Below, piece by piece: positions 35,308 through 46,879 of a stretch of 64,000 bases of DNA (the stretch's first letter is position 1; each line of letters starts with the position of its first letter). The stretch lies in contig JACONQ010000004.1 of the NCBI GenBank assembly GCA_014281115.1, forward strand, positions 3,224,001-3,288,000. The letters run 5' to 3'. This stretch comes from Laburnicola sp. R22_1. Its lineage: Eukaryota; Ascomycota; Dothideomycetes; Pleosporales; Didymosphaeriaceae. Under the pieces are notes generated by a model, which saw only the letters and a list, made by a program, of their open reading frames with translations, made no database searches and was not told the DNA's origin. Both the position numbers and the translations under genes were made by a program.

Positions 35308-38300
35308 TCACAGCGGTCTCAGAAAAAAGTTCATATACTTCTGCAGCTGTTCCAAGCACACAGCCGCGGCCACATACTTCCAGCTCTTCAACTTGACAGG
35401 TTTGTCCCACCCCTCCGTCTCCAGCGCAACCTTAAAGCACGCAAGCGCCCTAGGTAGCGCCTCAGACTCTTCGTCATGCACTCCATGGCCAGTCCTGATG
35501 GTTGTCACGATGGACGTAACCATGCGGTCATAGCACTCGCGGAGCTCCTTGTTAGCTTCGCGGACGTATTGAGTTGAAGCGCGCTCCTTTTTGCCCAACA
35601 TGTTGCCGGAGATCACTTCAAGCTCGGTGAGAGGCTTCCCATGATGCGGACGCATTGTCTGCATGGTTTGGAACACGCCCTCCTCGTAGGAATTGCGCAA
35701 CTGTTCGGCGAAAGTACGGTGGTGCTCCCATTCGATACACAGTGTCTCGCGATCAATGTACCGCTCAAGCTTCTGCATGAGATTTTCGTCGCCCAATGCT
35801 TGCTGATAATCCTGGAAATCGCGCTTCATGCGAGCGAAGAACTGCTCGTGGTCGATCTTACGGTACAACTCGCCTAAGACTTTCTCGCTCCTGTAATAGC
35901 GAATAGCGGATTTCCCCGGGTCGAGCACACTGATGCGGTCAGGTTCCTCTGCATCTTCAGGATCATCTTCTGTTACGTCAGGAGCGCCGGCCGCGTTAAT
36001 GACTAGGTGGGGCGCATTCGCCATGTAGTCTGGTCGAATTTCGTCTCGTCCTTTTGGAATGGCCGCTAAATCCACGGGATTTCCAGATTTTCCATAGTCG
36101 ACAGCATCCGATGCGATTTTCGCTAGGACAACGCACTCATCATGCTTGGTCCCCTCCGGATGGAGGTCTGCTCGAATCTTGTGTTTGTTGGAAACCATGC
36201 CTAGAACATCGGAGGTCATGTATTCGACAAAGAAATCCGTAATGTCTTTCGTCTGTACAGGTCGGCCGAGGATTTTCGCAGGAGTGGGAGGGTAATCGGC
36301 CGGACGGGCTGTGCGTGGCGGAATCAAACGCTCATCATACAATACATGAAAGGTGTCGCCGTCGAGATCGCCGCCACTGAGTTGGCTAGGGAGGTCTCGT
36401 TGCCCATGTTGACTGAACACGATGCAGTTGTACAAGTCCTGTAGTGGCGAGTTGTCGGACACTTTCACAGCCTTGACCACCTGAATATCGCCAGGATGCA
36501 GAGCAGGCGCTCTGGTGACAACGACGCGGTCCCTAACGAGTGTCTCACGCTTTGTTTCACCAAGCTCGTCGCGAAATGCTGTTGTGATGTATACCTCGCC
36601 TTCATTTAATTCGCCGGTCTCGTCCATGATGCCATAGAGCACAAAGCCGTCACGAACGGGTATCCGAGCGCGATACTTGAGGTCCCTTAGAGCCGACATG
36701 GCAGCGACTTCAACAACGTCGGTCAGAAACCTGTCGATTTGAAAGTAAATGCCAATCTCATGCATGAGCTTGATCAGGAGTGGAATCTTAGCAGCAACGC
36801 CAGTATAACAGTATTCTTGGGTTACAGTTAGCGCATACGAGAAATGGTAATGTGCAAACCTTGACTTACCTAAGAAGCTTGCCGTGTTGAGAGGATGCTT
36901 CAAATTCAAGTCGAGTTCCCTCATGGCATCGTCCTGTACTGCTATAATATCTTGACGCGCCACACCTAGATCTTCCAGTATCTTGATAAATTGGTGATTG
37001 AGGTAGAAGTCCAACGGCCTGTATGATGCACCACAGATCTCAAGATCCCTGTTGGTTGAGATGATCAGTGACAATGGGTAGAGGAATTTTGGGTTGATAG
37101 CCTTACCTCCACTCTTCTTTCGCAGGATACTTTGTCATGCTTTTTCGAATATGCAACTGCTTTCCAGGCAACGACGTATCTAAGCTGACAACGCCCTTTG
37201 AGCCGCCGTACCTGATTTGCAGAACAGTTGGTTCAAGGCGACTTGGTCCAATTGGAAGACGTTTCCAGATTGTCTTCATGAGTTCCAAGGCTACGAGAGG
37301 CGAAGATATGATGTCAGTGTATCTCTGAGATACTTCGGATATATACACTTACAGATAGTGCCACAGCCGTCTGAGAAGCATCTTCCGTTCCTCTCGACGT
37401 CGCTTTTGGTCGTGATGACGACCGCATCATTTGGAATATCAACCTAAAAGTTGATTGTCAGAAAGTCTCAGAGACTAGTCGAGCACTACTCACGGCAAAG
37501 ATAGTATCCGTGAAAGCTTGTCCAATACGTGCAGCACATTTAGCGCTGCACTGGATATGGCTGAAGTCTCCCAGGTCCCTGATGATATCTTCGGCGGTAA
37601 CAAGTTTTTCAAACCACTTGAAAGGCGCCATAAACCACGCTGAGTGACAGCGAAGAGAAGAATTGGAAAAGCCCAGGAAGCTAAACTTCCTGTCGGCCAA
37701 TTCCAATCCCTCGTTCAATACCCTGCGAAAACGAAGATACACTGCACATTGATCCGCACGAGGGTCGTGTGAAACTGGAAGACCATCCTCGTCGGTGAAA
37801 TAGACTCGTATGAAGTGATCGTTGTATTTAGAATACTTGCGAAGTATTCTATTAGGCATGGCTTCATCCGGACCTCTTAGCATCAATCCGATGGGCTTGA
37901 CTATGACCTTGTACGTCTGGACCAGATGTTGGTGCTGATTCTGATTGCGAAAGGCCTTAGCGGTAGCTTCCTGTGCCTGTGAAGTAACAGTTAACTCTAG
38001 CGGACGTGCATTGCAAAAATCCTAGACATTCCTCCTGAGACGACTAGACGCATATCTTACGTACCTGGATTTCTTCGATGTTCTTCTTAAGCATCTTGAT
38101 CATGGTTTCCAAGCTTGCCTCGTGAGCGTCAATATCAGGGCTTAACCTGGAGGGCACCTGGTGTCCAAGACTACGAAGAGCGGAAGCTGTGGTCGCACTG
38201 CCATGCTTGGAGTATAGTACCAACACGTTCTCTAAAAGAGCTGACATTGTCGCCGGCGCCACAATCCCTTCAAAGATCAGTGCAAGAACCTGGAACTTCA

Positions 38301-39383
38301 CCTACACGTCGGGTCATATATCATTAGTAAGATAATTGAGGCTACAAGGGTACGTACCTCAAAGGTGAGAGCCTTTGCTTTCCGAAGTGCTTGACAAAGT
38401 TGCGCGTATTCGGTTTCGATATCGTCCGTACGCCTTGCCGGAACCGTGGTCTTCCACATCTGGGATTTAGAAATTGCATGGGATTGTTTTATGTGCTTCC
38501 AAGCTATCTTGGCAGAATCAATGTCCGGCATCGTGACACGATATACCAGACAAAGCGCTGCGTTCATGGAGAGCGATTGAAGAATATTACACTGCCGTAC
38601 CAAGCCCCGCGGGATTCGCTTGCTGATTGCACTCAGGATGAGATTATCCAAGGTTGGTAGACTGTATGTTTCGTTTGAAGGTTCCTTTCCAGAATAGTGA
38701 CGTAGATCCTCCGTGTTGATGAGCTTGTATATCTTCGGTGGTGATCTCAATGTCAAGTTCAATGCACTCCTCGTCCCCTCTGAATGGGTTAAGATTGCAT
38801 GCTCGATGTTCGTGTAGCGTATATCAATCCTACAATGCCAGGCGTACAGAGCGTGGACATTCGTTGCCAGGTAAATCACGAGACTCGATTTACCGAATAT
38901 GACCGTTCCTTGACGTAAGTCTTTGAACTTGGAGTCAAAGACGAGCTTTTCAAGTCGGTCATACTCCCAAATCCCTGTCTGGAAGGAAAGGATCGGGACA
39001 TGAGCAGTAAGAGCGTTGGCTTCCTTTTTCATGCTGTTGGGAACATTTGCACGCATCTTCGCTTCCTTCTCTTTCAGTACTTGCACCTTGAGTTTATCGG
39101 GCTGGCCTCGCCTCGTGCTCTGTTTGAACCGAAGCTGTCTCTGTCGGAAGGGTATTGGATGAAGCGGAATTGGTCCGCCATGCTTCTGTAGGAACCGCAT
39201 GCCATTATCGACATCGCATAGGGTAATGATTGCCCACTCCTTCCGAGGCAGTTTGAGAATGTCGAAGGCTAAAATATGGAATTGTTGCAGAAAGCCTTGG
39301 AGGAAGAATCGCAGCTCCGCGCGATTCGTGGAAGGTTCCACACGATCCACAAAAAGGTCCTGGAGTAAGTTGATGGTTAACAT
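35308..39383 (-). CDS. RNA-dependent RNA polymerase of the RNA-silencing pathway
   Basis: Eukaryotic RDR/QDE-1-family polymerases make double-stranded RNA for Dicer. Minus-strand exons are 38358-39383, 38065-38301, 37494-37976, 37353-37443, 37107-37290, 36870-37048 and 35308-36815, giving 1235 aa from the ATG at 39383. An N-terminal RRM-like region begins DLFVDRVEPSTNRAELRFFL. The catalytic core has SQHGQRDLPSQLSGGDLDGD (about residue 880), whose DLDGD aspartates bind metal, then VEYMTSDVLGMVSNKHK. The start used here lies inside a transposon end: the original ATG is probably at 41555-41557, separated from the second exon by an intron that now contains the element. QDE-1, SAD-1 or RRP-3 subclass not decided. 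Confidence 0.9.
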
Positions 39384-41515
39384 GTTGGTTCAGCACTTGG
39401 CGCGGTTCGGCAAATGGCGCACCCCAACCAAATCACGCAGTTTACAACACCTCGTTACTGAGCCATCCACAATAGCTAGAATATTCTAATAATTCATTCA
39501 ATTACTATATAAATTGCTGCGAAAAAGATGTACTACTGGAATTTCGCTGGAAGTTTGATGTTGCGGCCACGGCGCGTTGTTGTTGTGGGTGCTGGATCAC
39601 GCCCCATTTCATCACCCCTATCCCCCTACCCTCAGCAACCACCACACGTTGCTTTTTTTTCTGTTTTGGCGCTGCGGCAGGCTTTGAGGCCTTCCTCTTT
39701 CCCTTTTTGGAAGTTTGTATAGCCTTTTCGGAGTTTTCTTTCTCCTGAATCCTCCGTTGTTGCTCAGCCTGTTTCTCCGCCGCGACCCTCTCCTTTTCCT
39801 CCCTTTTCTTAACCCTCAACCTTTCTCTCTCTTTCTTCTCCTGCAGGTTACGTAGCTTAGCTGAGGTTATTTCTGCCTTCTTACGCGCTTTTTCGAGTTC
39901 TACTTTCTCTTTCTCCTTATCTACAACGCTCTCGCGTACTCTAGCCTCCCTCAGCTTCCTCGGGGACCAGAAAACTGCACCACCGTGGTACTCCCTGCGT
40001 TGTTGCAGGTCTAGAGGCTTGCTCTTCTTCTGCTGCTTCTTCTTGACTTGTAGGGCCTTTGTCAGGCCTTGTACCTCAGCGTGGAGGATGTCATTTTGAA
40101 CAGAGATGTGGTGGAGAGAACGCTTCAGCTTCTGCACCTCCCTACTGCCCTCCTCCCTCACAGTATTACGCACGAGGGTCTCGATTTTGAGCCAATCCTT
40201 GCCGCTGAGTACAGAGGTACTGCTCTCTCTCGAATCCTGCTCCACTGGAGTTGATGGCCTGTATTTCTGAAGGATAACCTCAGCGTTACGGGGCCATATA
40301 CCAGTGGCCTCAAAGGACTTTAGAATCGTTTTCTTCTTGAAGGAGATGGTCCAGGCTTCCCAGAAGAGAGGGAAGAAGTCTCCTTTCTTTACTGAGAGTA
40401 GCCCCTGGGCCTCGTGGAGATAGGTAGTGAGGGCTTTTGAGTAGGCTGATGAGAGAGGCTTAAAGAGTACTACATCAAGGGGCTGCAGCGTGTGGGTACT
40501 GTGAGGGGGAATATCATAAGGAGAATCCGATTGTGGTCACAGTAGTCGATAAACTCTCTCGTTACGTGGGACCCATGGCCATCCACGATCAGTAGTCGGT
40601 AGGATCGACGAGCTTTCGCTTTTGTGTACCGATCGAAGACCTGCTCGAGCCACGCAAGGCCTATATCGTTGTTGGTCCATCCATTAGGAGATGTAGTGAC
40701 GAATACCTCATGCTTCCCAGCCTTAATATCCTCTACCCAGGCCGATTGGAGAGCGTTATTGGCAGCTGCAAATAGTAGCCCTGGTGGCAACGCAGTTCCA
40801 TCAGCGCAGACGCAAGCTAGGATGGTCATCCACTCTCTGTTGCCATCTTGGAGGGCTGATTTCACTTCCCCGCGGTCCCACATAGCTTTGCTGAAGATCC
40901 TTTTGCTTCTTCCAATCACTCCTGTAAGGAAGCCCTTCTCATCCATATTGTACGTGTGACGAGGCTCTATATTGTACTCCTCCATTTTCTCTAGCAGAAG
41001 TTGAAAGAATTGCTCGTATTTAGCCCCTGAATCAGCTTGGTGGCGCGCGCGATCCATTCCAGTAACCCAATGGGGGTGATTTCGACGTTGTAACGGTTGA
41101 TGAATCGGGTAACCCAGCTTTTTCCTACTGGTTGTTCGCTGTTGGTTTTTGCAATTGATGAAGCAAAATTCTGCAGCATCTCCCTTGTAGGTGGTAGACG
41201 ACGGCCTGTAAGCTTTTCTATATAGCTTACAAGCTCCAGTTCTTGTTGAGGGGTAAGTTTTCGCCGTTGGAGTTGTTGCTCTTTCATCGGCACGTTTTTG
41301 CCATGGTGTATCCTCCTCAGCGTAGTGTCTGGTACACCATATTTTTTCGCTATTTTTCGATACGAGAATTCTTCTCCTGGTCCGCGCGATTCGATTTCTT
41401 CAATTGCCTTGTCAATTGGATCCATATTGGCTGAGTTATGGGTGGGTGAAGGATTGGGTGGAAAATGCGGGGGTGCGCCATTTGCCGAACCGCGCCAAGT
41501 GCTGAACCAACATGT
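39380..41515 (-). mobile_element. Fot1/pogo-like DNA transposon with perfect TIRs
   Basis: This is a 2136-bp element flanked by TA on both sides, the target duplication of the Tc1/mariner/pogo superfamily. Its two terminal inverted repeats are identical over 46 bp; each begins ACATGTTGGTTCAGCACTTG and ends GCGCACCCC. It holds one transposase gene on the minus strand with two frameshifts. Perfect TIRs, no in-frame stop codons other than those caused by the shifts, and normal base composition suggest a young copy that has not been visibly affected by RIP. Confidence 0.95.
39505..41425 (-). pseudogene. Pogo/Fot1-type transposase, two frameshifts
   Basis: Starting at ATG 41425 (MDPIDKAIEEIESRG), the first frame has a Psq-type HTH (FSYRKIAKKYGVPDTTLRRI) and a CENP-B-type DNA-binding segment (VGKSWVTRFINRYNV). 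The frame shifts at a run of five G/C at 41072-41076. The second frame contains the DDE core (TYNMDEKGFLTGV and LIVDGHGSHVTREF). It shifts again at a five-base run at 40505-40509 into a third frame (THTLQPLDVVLFKPL, third Asp). That frame ends in a long Lys/Glu-rich coiled-coil tail at the stop 39505. In both runs one more C on the coding strand would restore the frame, so homopolymer sequencing error must be considered. Confidence 0.85.
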
Positions 41516-41557
41516 TAGCGATCCGACAAGAATCGTATATTGATATGAACTCACCAT

Positions 41558-41913
41558 TTTGCCAACTTGTAGCTACCAAGAACCCACGCTCCCATATAGT
41601 TTACATTAAATTGTGCGGGAGTCAAGAGCGGGGAAAAGTCTGCTGATTACACGGCATTGGATCTTTCACGTGGCTTCCCAAATTGGAAGCGGGGACTTCA
41701 CCTTCACCGATAGGTAATAGAACGAAAACAAGAGTTATTAGTATGCAGTATATTATCTTTGCAAAGAGAAGTCGGAACCAGTCATGTGACTCATTCTTGG
41801 CCCCAGCTAATCGCTAGCAAGAGTGATACTGGCGTGGGTGCTGCGAGAGACAGACCTGTACGACTGAGCTTTCCAAGCGTACCTCGTCCATCGGGGACCA
41901 TCATACGCCCTAT
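41558..41913. promoter_or_regulatory. Native RdRP promoter and CLPP 3' flank
   Basis: 356 bp upstream of the original RdRP ATG and downstream of the CLPP stop; both genes are on the minus strand. The element now separates this promoter from the RdRP body by 2.1 kb. No other feature is seen. Confidence 0.45.
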
Positions 41914-42722
41914 CTACCCGCTCACTGCTTTCTCCGCCTCCCTCTTCTCCAGCACCTGATCCACGATGCCAAACTCCAACGCCTCCTTAGCATCCATAAA
42001 GTGATCCCTCTCCATCACTTTTTCAATTTCCTCCAAACTCCTCTCCTTGGTCAAATGCTTCTGATAGATCCTATTCAGCTGATCCCTCACCCTCAAAATT
42101 TCCTTCGCGTGGTCCGCAATGTCGCTCGCCTTGCCCGAATACCCGCCGCTGGGCTGGTGTATCATGACCCTGCTATGCGGCAGGATGAAGCGATTCCCAG
42201 GCGATCCTCCAGCCAGCAAAAGTGAGCCCATGGAGGCAGCCTGTCCCATGCAGATGGTGGTGACAGGGCACCGGATATAGTTCATAGTGTCGTAGATGGC
42301 CATGCCAGCGGTGACGGAGCCGCCTGGCGAGTTGATGTAGAGAGAAATGGGCTTCTCCGGGTTATCGGCTTCGAGGAAGAGGAGTTGTGCGGTCACGGTG
42401 GCGGACATGGGGTCGTCCACTTGGCCGTTGAGACAGATGATGCGCTCGGCGAGCAGGCGCGAGAAGATGTCCGACGTTTTCCAGCCTCCAGCCTAGCCTG
42501 TTAACTGAGAAATGACCATGCACGTCATGGGAAGCTACGTACGACTGTCTCGGTCACGTAGGGCACCGGCATCCATGATGTCGGCTGTGATGACTGCGCG
42601 TACTGTGATGACTGATGTTGTGGTTGTGGCGGAATCGATATGGAAGAGAAAGCACGCGCTGGGTGCTGTCGAGAAGCTGCAGAGACGACTGGTCTTGCGA
42701 CTCGCCGTATTATCGAGGCCAT
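41914..42722 (-). CDS. CLPP: Mitochondrial ATP-dependent Clp protease, proteolytic subunit
   Basis: Minus-strand exons 42543-42722 and 41914-42492 give 252 aa. The first about 55 residues form an Arg/Ser/Ala-rich mitochondrial presequence ([19 protein letters not shown]). The ClpP fold follows with all catalytic residues: Ser in [15 protein letters not shown], His in [13 protein letters not shown], and Asp in [36 protein letters not shown] is the typical oxyanion/handle region. ClpP is absent from S. cerevisiae but present in many filamentous fungi. It is divergent from the gene at 42856. Confidence 0.96.
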
Positions 42723-42855
42723 GATGTGTTTGTTGCGCGTACAATCATGGCTAGAAAGTAGAGAAGCTTGAACCGCGCCGCCAAGGCGTTTCCTCAAGCT
42801 CGGAATTCGGAACGGACCAACTTCGTCTTCCTCCACGCTCTGACGCTCCACCCTG
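42723..42855. promoter_or_regulatory. 133-bp bidirectional promoter
   Basis: This is the whole interval between the divergent start codons of CLPP and the putative mitochondrial protein at 42856. The short shared region suggests co-expression of two mitochondrial genes; no specific binding site is assigned. Confidence 0.5.
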
Positions 42856-44102
42856 ATGCCAGGAAGACTGATTCCTCGCGCCAGATCATGCCTACGGTCA
42901 CCAGCTAACCCCGCCAACTCGCATTGTCGTCCTTACGCCACCAAAGTCCTTCAAGATGACCGTCTAGGACCCCTCGAGCAAGATGAGCACCAAAGCTTCC
43001 GTTTCCGCGAGAGCGGCAAGAAACTACCTATACCACCCATCCTCGATCCCCTAGTCATCGAAAAAACATTGAGATGGGAGCAGAAGAAAGCCAAACCCGA
43101 CGTGAGCACATTCACGCCCTTCCAGAAGAAACTGTGGGAAAATCCGTACGGTACGCCATGCCTATTTCTCCTGTCCACGACTATGAACCGTGCTTTGATT
43201 CCATTCGTAACTACTCATGCTAACACCGCGCAGCACACGCCCTCTCCTCCCCCATCCGCGCCGACCGCTCAACCTCGACCCACCAACCCACCGTCAACCT
43301 CATAACCCTCCACCCATCCGCCCACCCCACCACCGCAGACCCCTGGCTCCTCCCCATCAGTCTCACCACCTCCAAAGCCCACCTCGGCATGCCCTACCGC
43401 TTCTTAGCCCACAAATACATCGCGTCGCACCTCAGCAAGAAGAAAGCCTACGAGAAGGGCCTTTACCAGCGCTTCTACGAGAGATTCGGATCCACGAAAC
43501 TCAAGGAGAAAATAGTGTGGCGCGAGGACATGGCCGAGCTCGTAGAGGGCTTGCTGCAGAAACGGGTGGTGGAGAAGTTGGCGTGGCATTTTAAATGGGT
43601 GGGACGGCTGGTTGCGGTGAAGAGCCCACGGCCCGAGGATATCGAGGATGTGGATAACGTCTCGTGTGTTTTGCATATGGGGTCGTTGAAGACGAGGGCA
43701 GATGCCGTGCAAAAGGAGGCGGAAGGCATCGTAATGGAGGTCGATAAGTGGACCAGTTATTGGACGAAAACGTTTGCGATGCAGTATGATCCCCACAAGA
43801 AAGCCGGAGTCACGCACCAGCCTCCGCCGTGGTATGAGCCTGTTGTCCCCCGCTTACCGGCACGAGCACGCTTCCCGCCACTGGAGTTCAAGAAGACGAC
43901 TTGGCGGCAGAGACAGGTCGCTCTGTACAGCTTGACAGACTTGCTAGGAGAGGAGAAGGCCAACGAGCTACTTGCGGGCACGAGCTACGAAGGGGAGCGA
44001 TGCTTTGTCATGCGGAGGGGCAGGCACAACGTACCCGTAGAGTTACTGCTCATGCAATTGCAGGCTTATTTGGCGGAGCCTGGTCCCTATTTCAGTCCAT
44101 AG
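42856..44102 (+). CDS. Conserved-looking protein, probably mitochondrial, function unknown
   Basis: Exons 42856-43150 and 43234-44102 give 387 aa. The start is Arg-rich and free of acidic residues (PGRLIPRARSCLRSPANPAN), consistent with a matrix-targeting signal. The body is soluble and rich in Lys, Trp and Pro (YRFLAHKYIASHLSKKKAYE, HQPPPWYEPVVPRLPARARF, EFKKTTWRQRQVALYSLTDL). This composition would fit a mitoribosome-associated or RNA-binding protein, but I do not recognise the family and propose no function. The divergent 133-bp arrangement with CLPP supports a mitochondrial role. Confidence 0.75.
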
Positions 44103-44399
44103 ACACAGATACCCATGAAGCTACTTCGTTCATCATCAAAGCGGTCTCGGACCCTCAACCTTAATATTTCACAGAAGAATGTATATATGCAACAAGGCCA
44201 GCGAAAAATCCCAACAATGAGCCCAAATGCACACTGTGGCCGACCCGACAACAATCCTGAATATGAATGTGAGTCCTTGCATCGTTCTCGAGGCGAACGC
44301 GCCATGCAACCTCCTATGCGTCACCCTTGGCGCATATTACATTCGTAGTCCACGTCGCATGCGTTCCTAAAAGACCCACGGCAAACCCCTAGCAGCCCG
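44103..44399. other. Convergent 3' region
   Basis: 297 bp separate the stop of the putative mitochondrial gene from the stop of the Pro-rich gene on the opposite strand. Nothing else is seen. Confidence 0.5.
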
Positions 44400-46502
44400 C
44401 TAAGCCGCCTGTTTGTACTTATCCCTCAGCTCGTCGATCTCCTTTTGAAATTTCTCCATGTCATCCAGTATGTTGCTTGAATTCGAACCACCACTCCTCT
44501 GCACTTCTTCGAGCTTAGATGTGCTGGGCTCTCCTATTTCGTCCCTCGGCGAGTACAGTGCCTGTTCGTTATGCGATGCGACGGGAGTATGTTCGTTTTT
44601 GGAAGAGCTGACACTGGCTACGCTCGCGGGCCTCCTACCATCGATCGAAGTGCGTTTGTCTTCGGCGCTTGTGCGACGGGGATCAGTCGGAGACGAAGAT
44701 GGGAGGCTAGGGCGCTCTCGGTCCAGGCTTGAGCGTCCTGGTTGGCGACGGCGCGGAGGCGGGGGAGGTGGCGGCATATTCGTGCTTTCGTTAGAGACCG
44801 ACCGAGGGTTGCGTGCCGAGTGCAAAGACGAAGTGCGAGTCACCCCAGGTACAGGTGACGGCTCAGAGGAAAAAGTCGTCCGGCGTGAAGACGGAGCGTT
44901 TGACGACGAAACTTTGGGTTGGCGTGGCGTCTCCGAGGAGGACAAGTCCGTCGTAGAAGATTGGGCACTTGACGTCTTTATTGTTGACAGCGGCGCGCCG
45001 TGCCGTCTCGAGGGTGGGGGTGGGGGTGCGGCTTTCTGGGACGAGGGGCACGAAGTAGGTTCCTGGGCAAGGCTTATGGATGGTGCTTCAATCGAGTGTT
45101 GAGATGACATTGTTAGTGATGAGTTGCTACGCGATCTGTTGCCGCCGGTCGAACTACGCAGCTGGCTCTGTCGGCGAGCTAGTGGAACTGGTGGTGGCGC
45201 TTTCCTTTGCGACGGCGCTGCGTCTGAAATACTCGCTGCTTCGCCATCTTTGGTGTCTAGTGTCGATGTAGGCTCCTGTGTGCTGTCTTGTGAAATGATG
45301 TGAAGCGGTAGTGACATGGTGGAAGGGGTAGGGGGAAGCGGCTTGTTCAAATCCGTACTCGTCTTCCTGGGCACGGGAGGAGACGGGGTGTTCTCTGTCG
45401 CAAAGAATTCCGAGAACGACACAGTTTGCGGCGCCCGGGGGCTTACAAGCTTCCCGTGGCGATGTTTCGGCGTGGGTGGCGGCTTCTTCTTCTCCTTCCT
45501 AACATCTCCCATAAGACTAATGCGCTCATCGTCCGAGGCCGGCATGTCGTATGATGTTCGCGGTGATTCTGGATGCGGCTCTTGAGCGGGATCGAATATT
45601 GATTGTCGTGAAACAGACGAGGTGTCGGTGCTGCTGCTACTTTCGAAGACGGCAGGGCTGTGCAGGTGCGGAGCAGGAGCCATCTGTGGAGGTGGACCGG
45701 AACTTCGCGGACTAGCTATGCCATGCATCAAAAGATTCTTGAAGCCTTCAACATTTAACGATTGTCTTGTAGTTCTAGCTACTGGCATATCCGTGGCAGT
45801 CCGCTCTGTTGATGTTCGGGTCAGCATAGGCAGTCTACGCTTGCAGCTGAAAAGAGTGATAGTGTCGCGAAGCCTGCTTCCAATTCCACTTCCGCTACCA
45901 CCTAGTGGGGTAATATATAGAACTACAAACCTTTAGACTGCCCTCCTGGTTCCCTGTCCTTCTCCTGCGGCTCAATGGTGGTCAGCGTCCGTGAAAATGG
46001 ATTTGCAGGAGCGTTGCTGAACGAATGGACAGGCCCAGGGACTCCTGTGCTCTTCCACGTGTTTCCTATCATGTCTCGTTCATCTGCCTCCCTTCTCGTG
46101 GGGCCAACGGAGCTTATATCTTGGATATTGTCCGGAACGTCAGGTTGGGGCGTAGGCGGCGGCGAGCCAGCATGGCCGCTGCGGTCTGTGCGAAGGGGCA
46201 GGATATCATCTGCATCGTAGGAAGCCGGATGCGGAGGAATGGTCTCGGTGGGCGATTCTATGCGGACGGATTTCTTTGTCTTTATGGGAAGCGCGGTCGA
46301 GACGTCGAGCACTGTGCAACCATTATTCGTGCTTCTTTGAGACGCATAGCACGCTCGCAAAGGAGGCTATACCAGAGTCGCCTTCGCGCTCGTCGCGAGC
46401 CTCCTCGTATCGATTGCTGCTATCAGCATGGGTGAAGCTGGTGGGAGGAGCGGCGGCAGGGTGGTTCTGGATGAGGGACGCACGGAACGGGTTTCCGGAC
46501 AT
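44400..46502 (-). CDS. Pro/Ser-rich disordered protein with SH3-ligand motifs and C-terminal coiled coil
   Basis: Three exons are proposed: from ATG 46502 (MSGNPFRASLIQNHPAAAPP) to near 46378, then about 46319-45930, then about 45900-44400. The exact second intron is uncertain: a 29-nt gap gives GSRLRDTITLFSCKRRLPML, while a later acceptor gives only CKRRLPML. The protein is mostly disordered, with many polyproline and PxxP stretches (KKPPPTPKHRHGK, NKPLPPTP, MPPPPPPPRRRQPGRSSLDR). The C-terminal helix reads ILDDMEKFQKEIDELRDKY. This resembles actin-patch or polarity scaffold proteins that bind SH3 domains, but no defined family is recognised. Confidence 0.6.
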
Positions 46503-46879
46503 GTTTGGGTTCAGGAGCAATGCATTGTTCTATATACATCAAAGAGGGCCCGTGAGAAGAACACGGCATGGGTAAAGCCGCAGGTGCAGCGTCGAGGTGC
46601 TAATAGACAGCTACCAAAGATGAGCCGGGGTTTGACAGCGAAGAGGTCCGTTCCCCGCCTATCCCACCGCCGGGACTTTGGTTCAGAGCTTCTCCGATGT
46701 CAACGAATACCTCACAGGATCTACGAAACCGTGGGAGCGAAACACTAGCATGCCTTGTCTGACGACGACTTTGCTTCTCAGAGTTCTATGGCTGCGGATG
46801 CCAACCAGCATCCGGGGGTTGTTCTGGACCACCTTCGGTACAGCGCAAACGCTCCACGATGCGACATTCAACGACCGTG
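46503..46879. other. Short intergenic region
   Basis: 377 bp between the ECO1 stop and the start of the Pro-rich gene, both on the minus strand. A plus-strand frame at 46428-46748 has no domain and is rejected. Confidence 0.45.

Larger units (their letters stand above)
39360..41554 (-). other. Probable first intron of the RdRP gene, enlarged by a transposon
   Basis: With the element and one TA removed, the interval is a 57-nt intron: ATG directly followed by GTGAGT, a CGCTAAC branch-point-like word and CTCCAG. It would join ATG to GACCTTTTTGTGGATCG (M-DLFVDR). The element sits at the TA of the CTAAC word. The same 57 nt are also a stop-free multiple of three, so the uninterrupted reading MVSSYQYTILVGSL and onward is the alternative. 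Confidence 0.6.
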
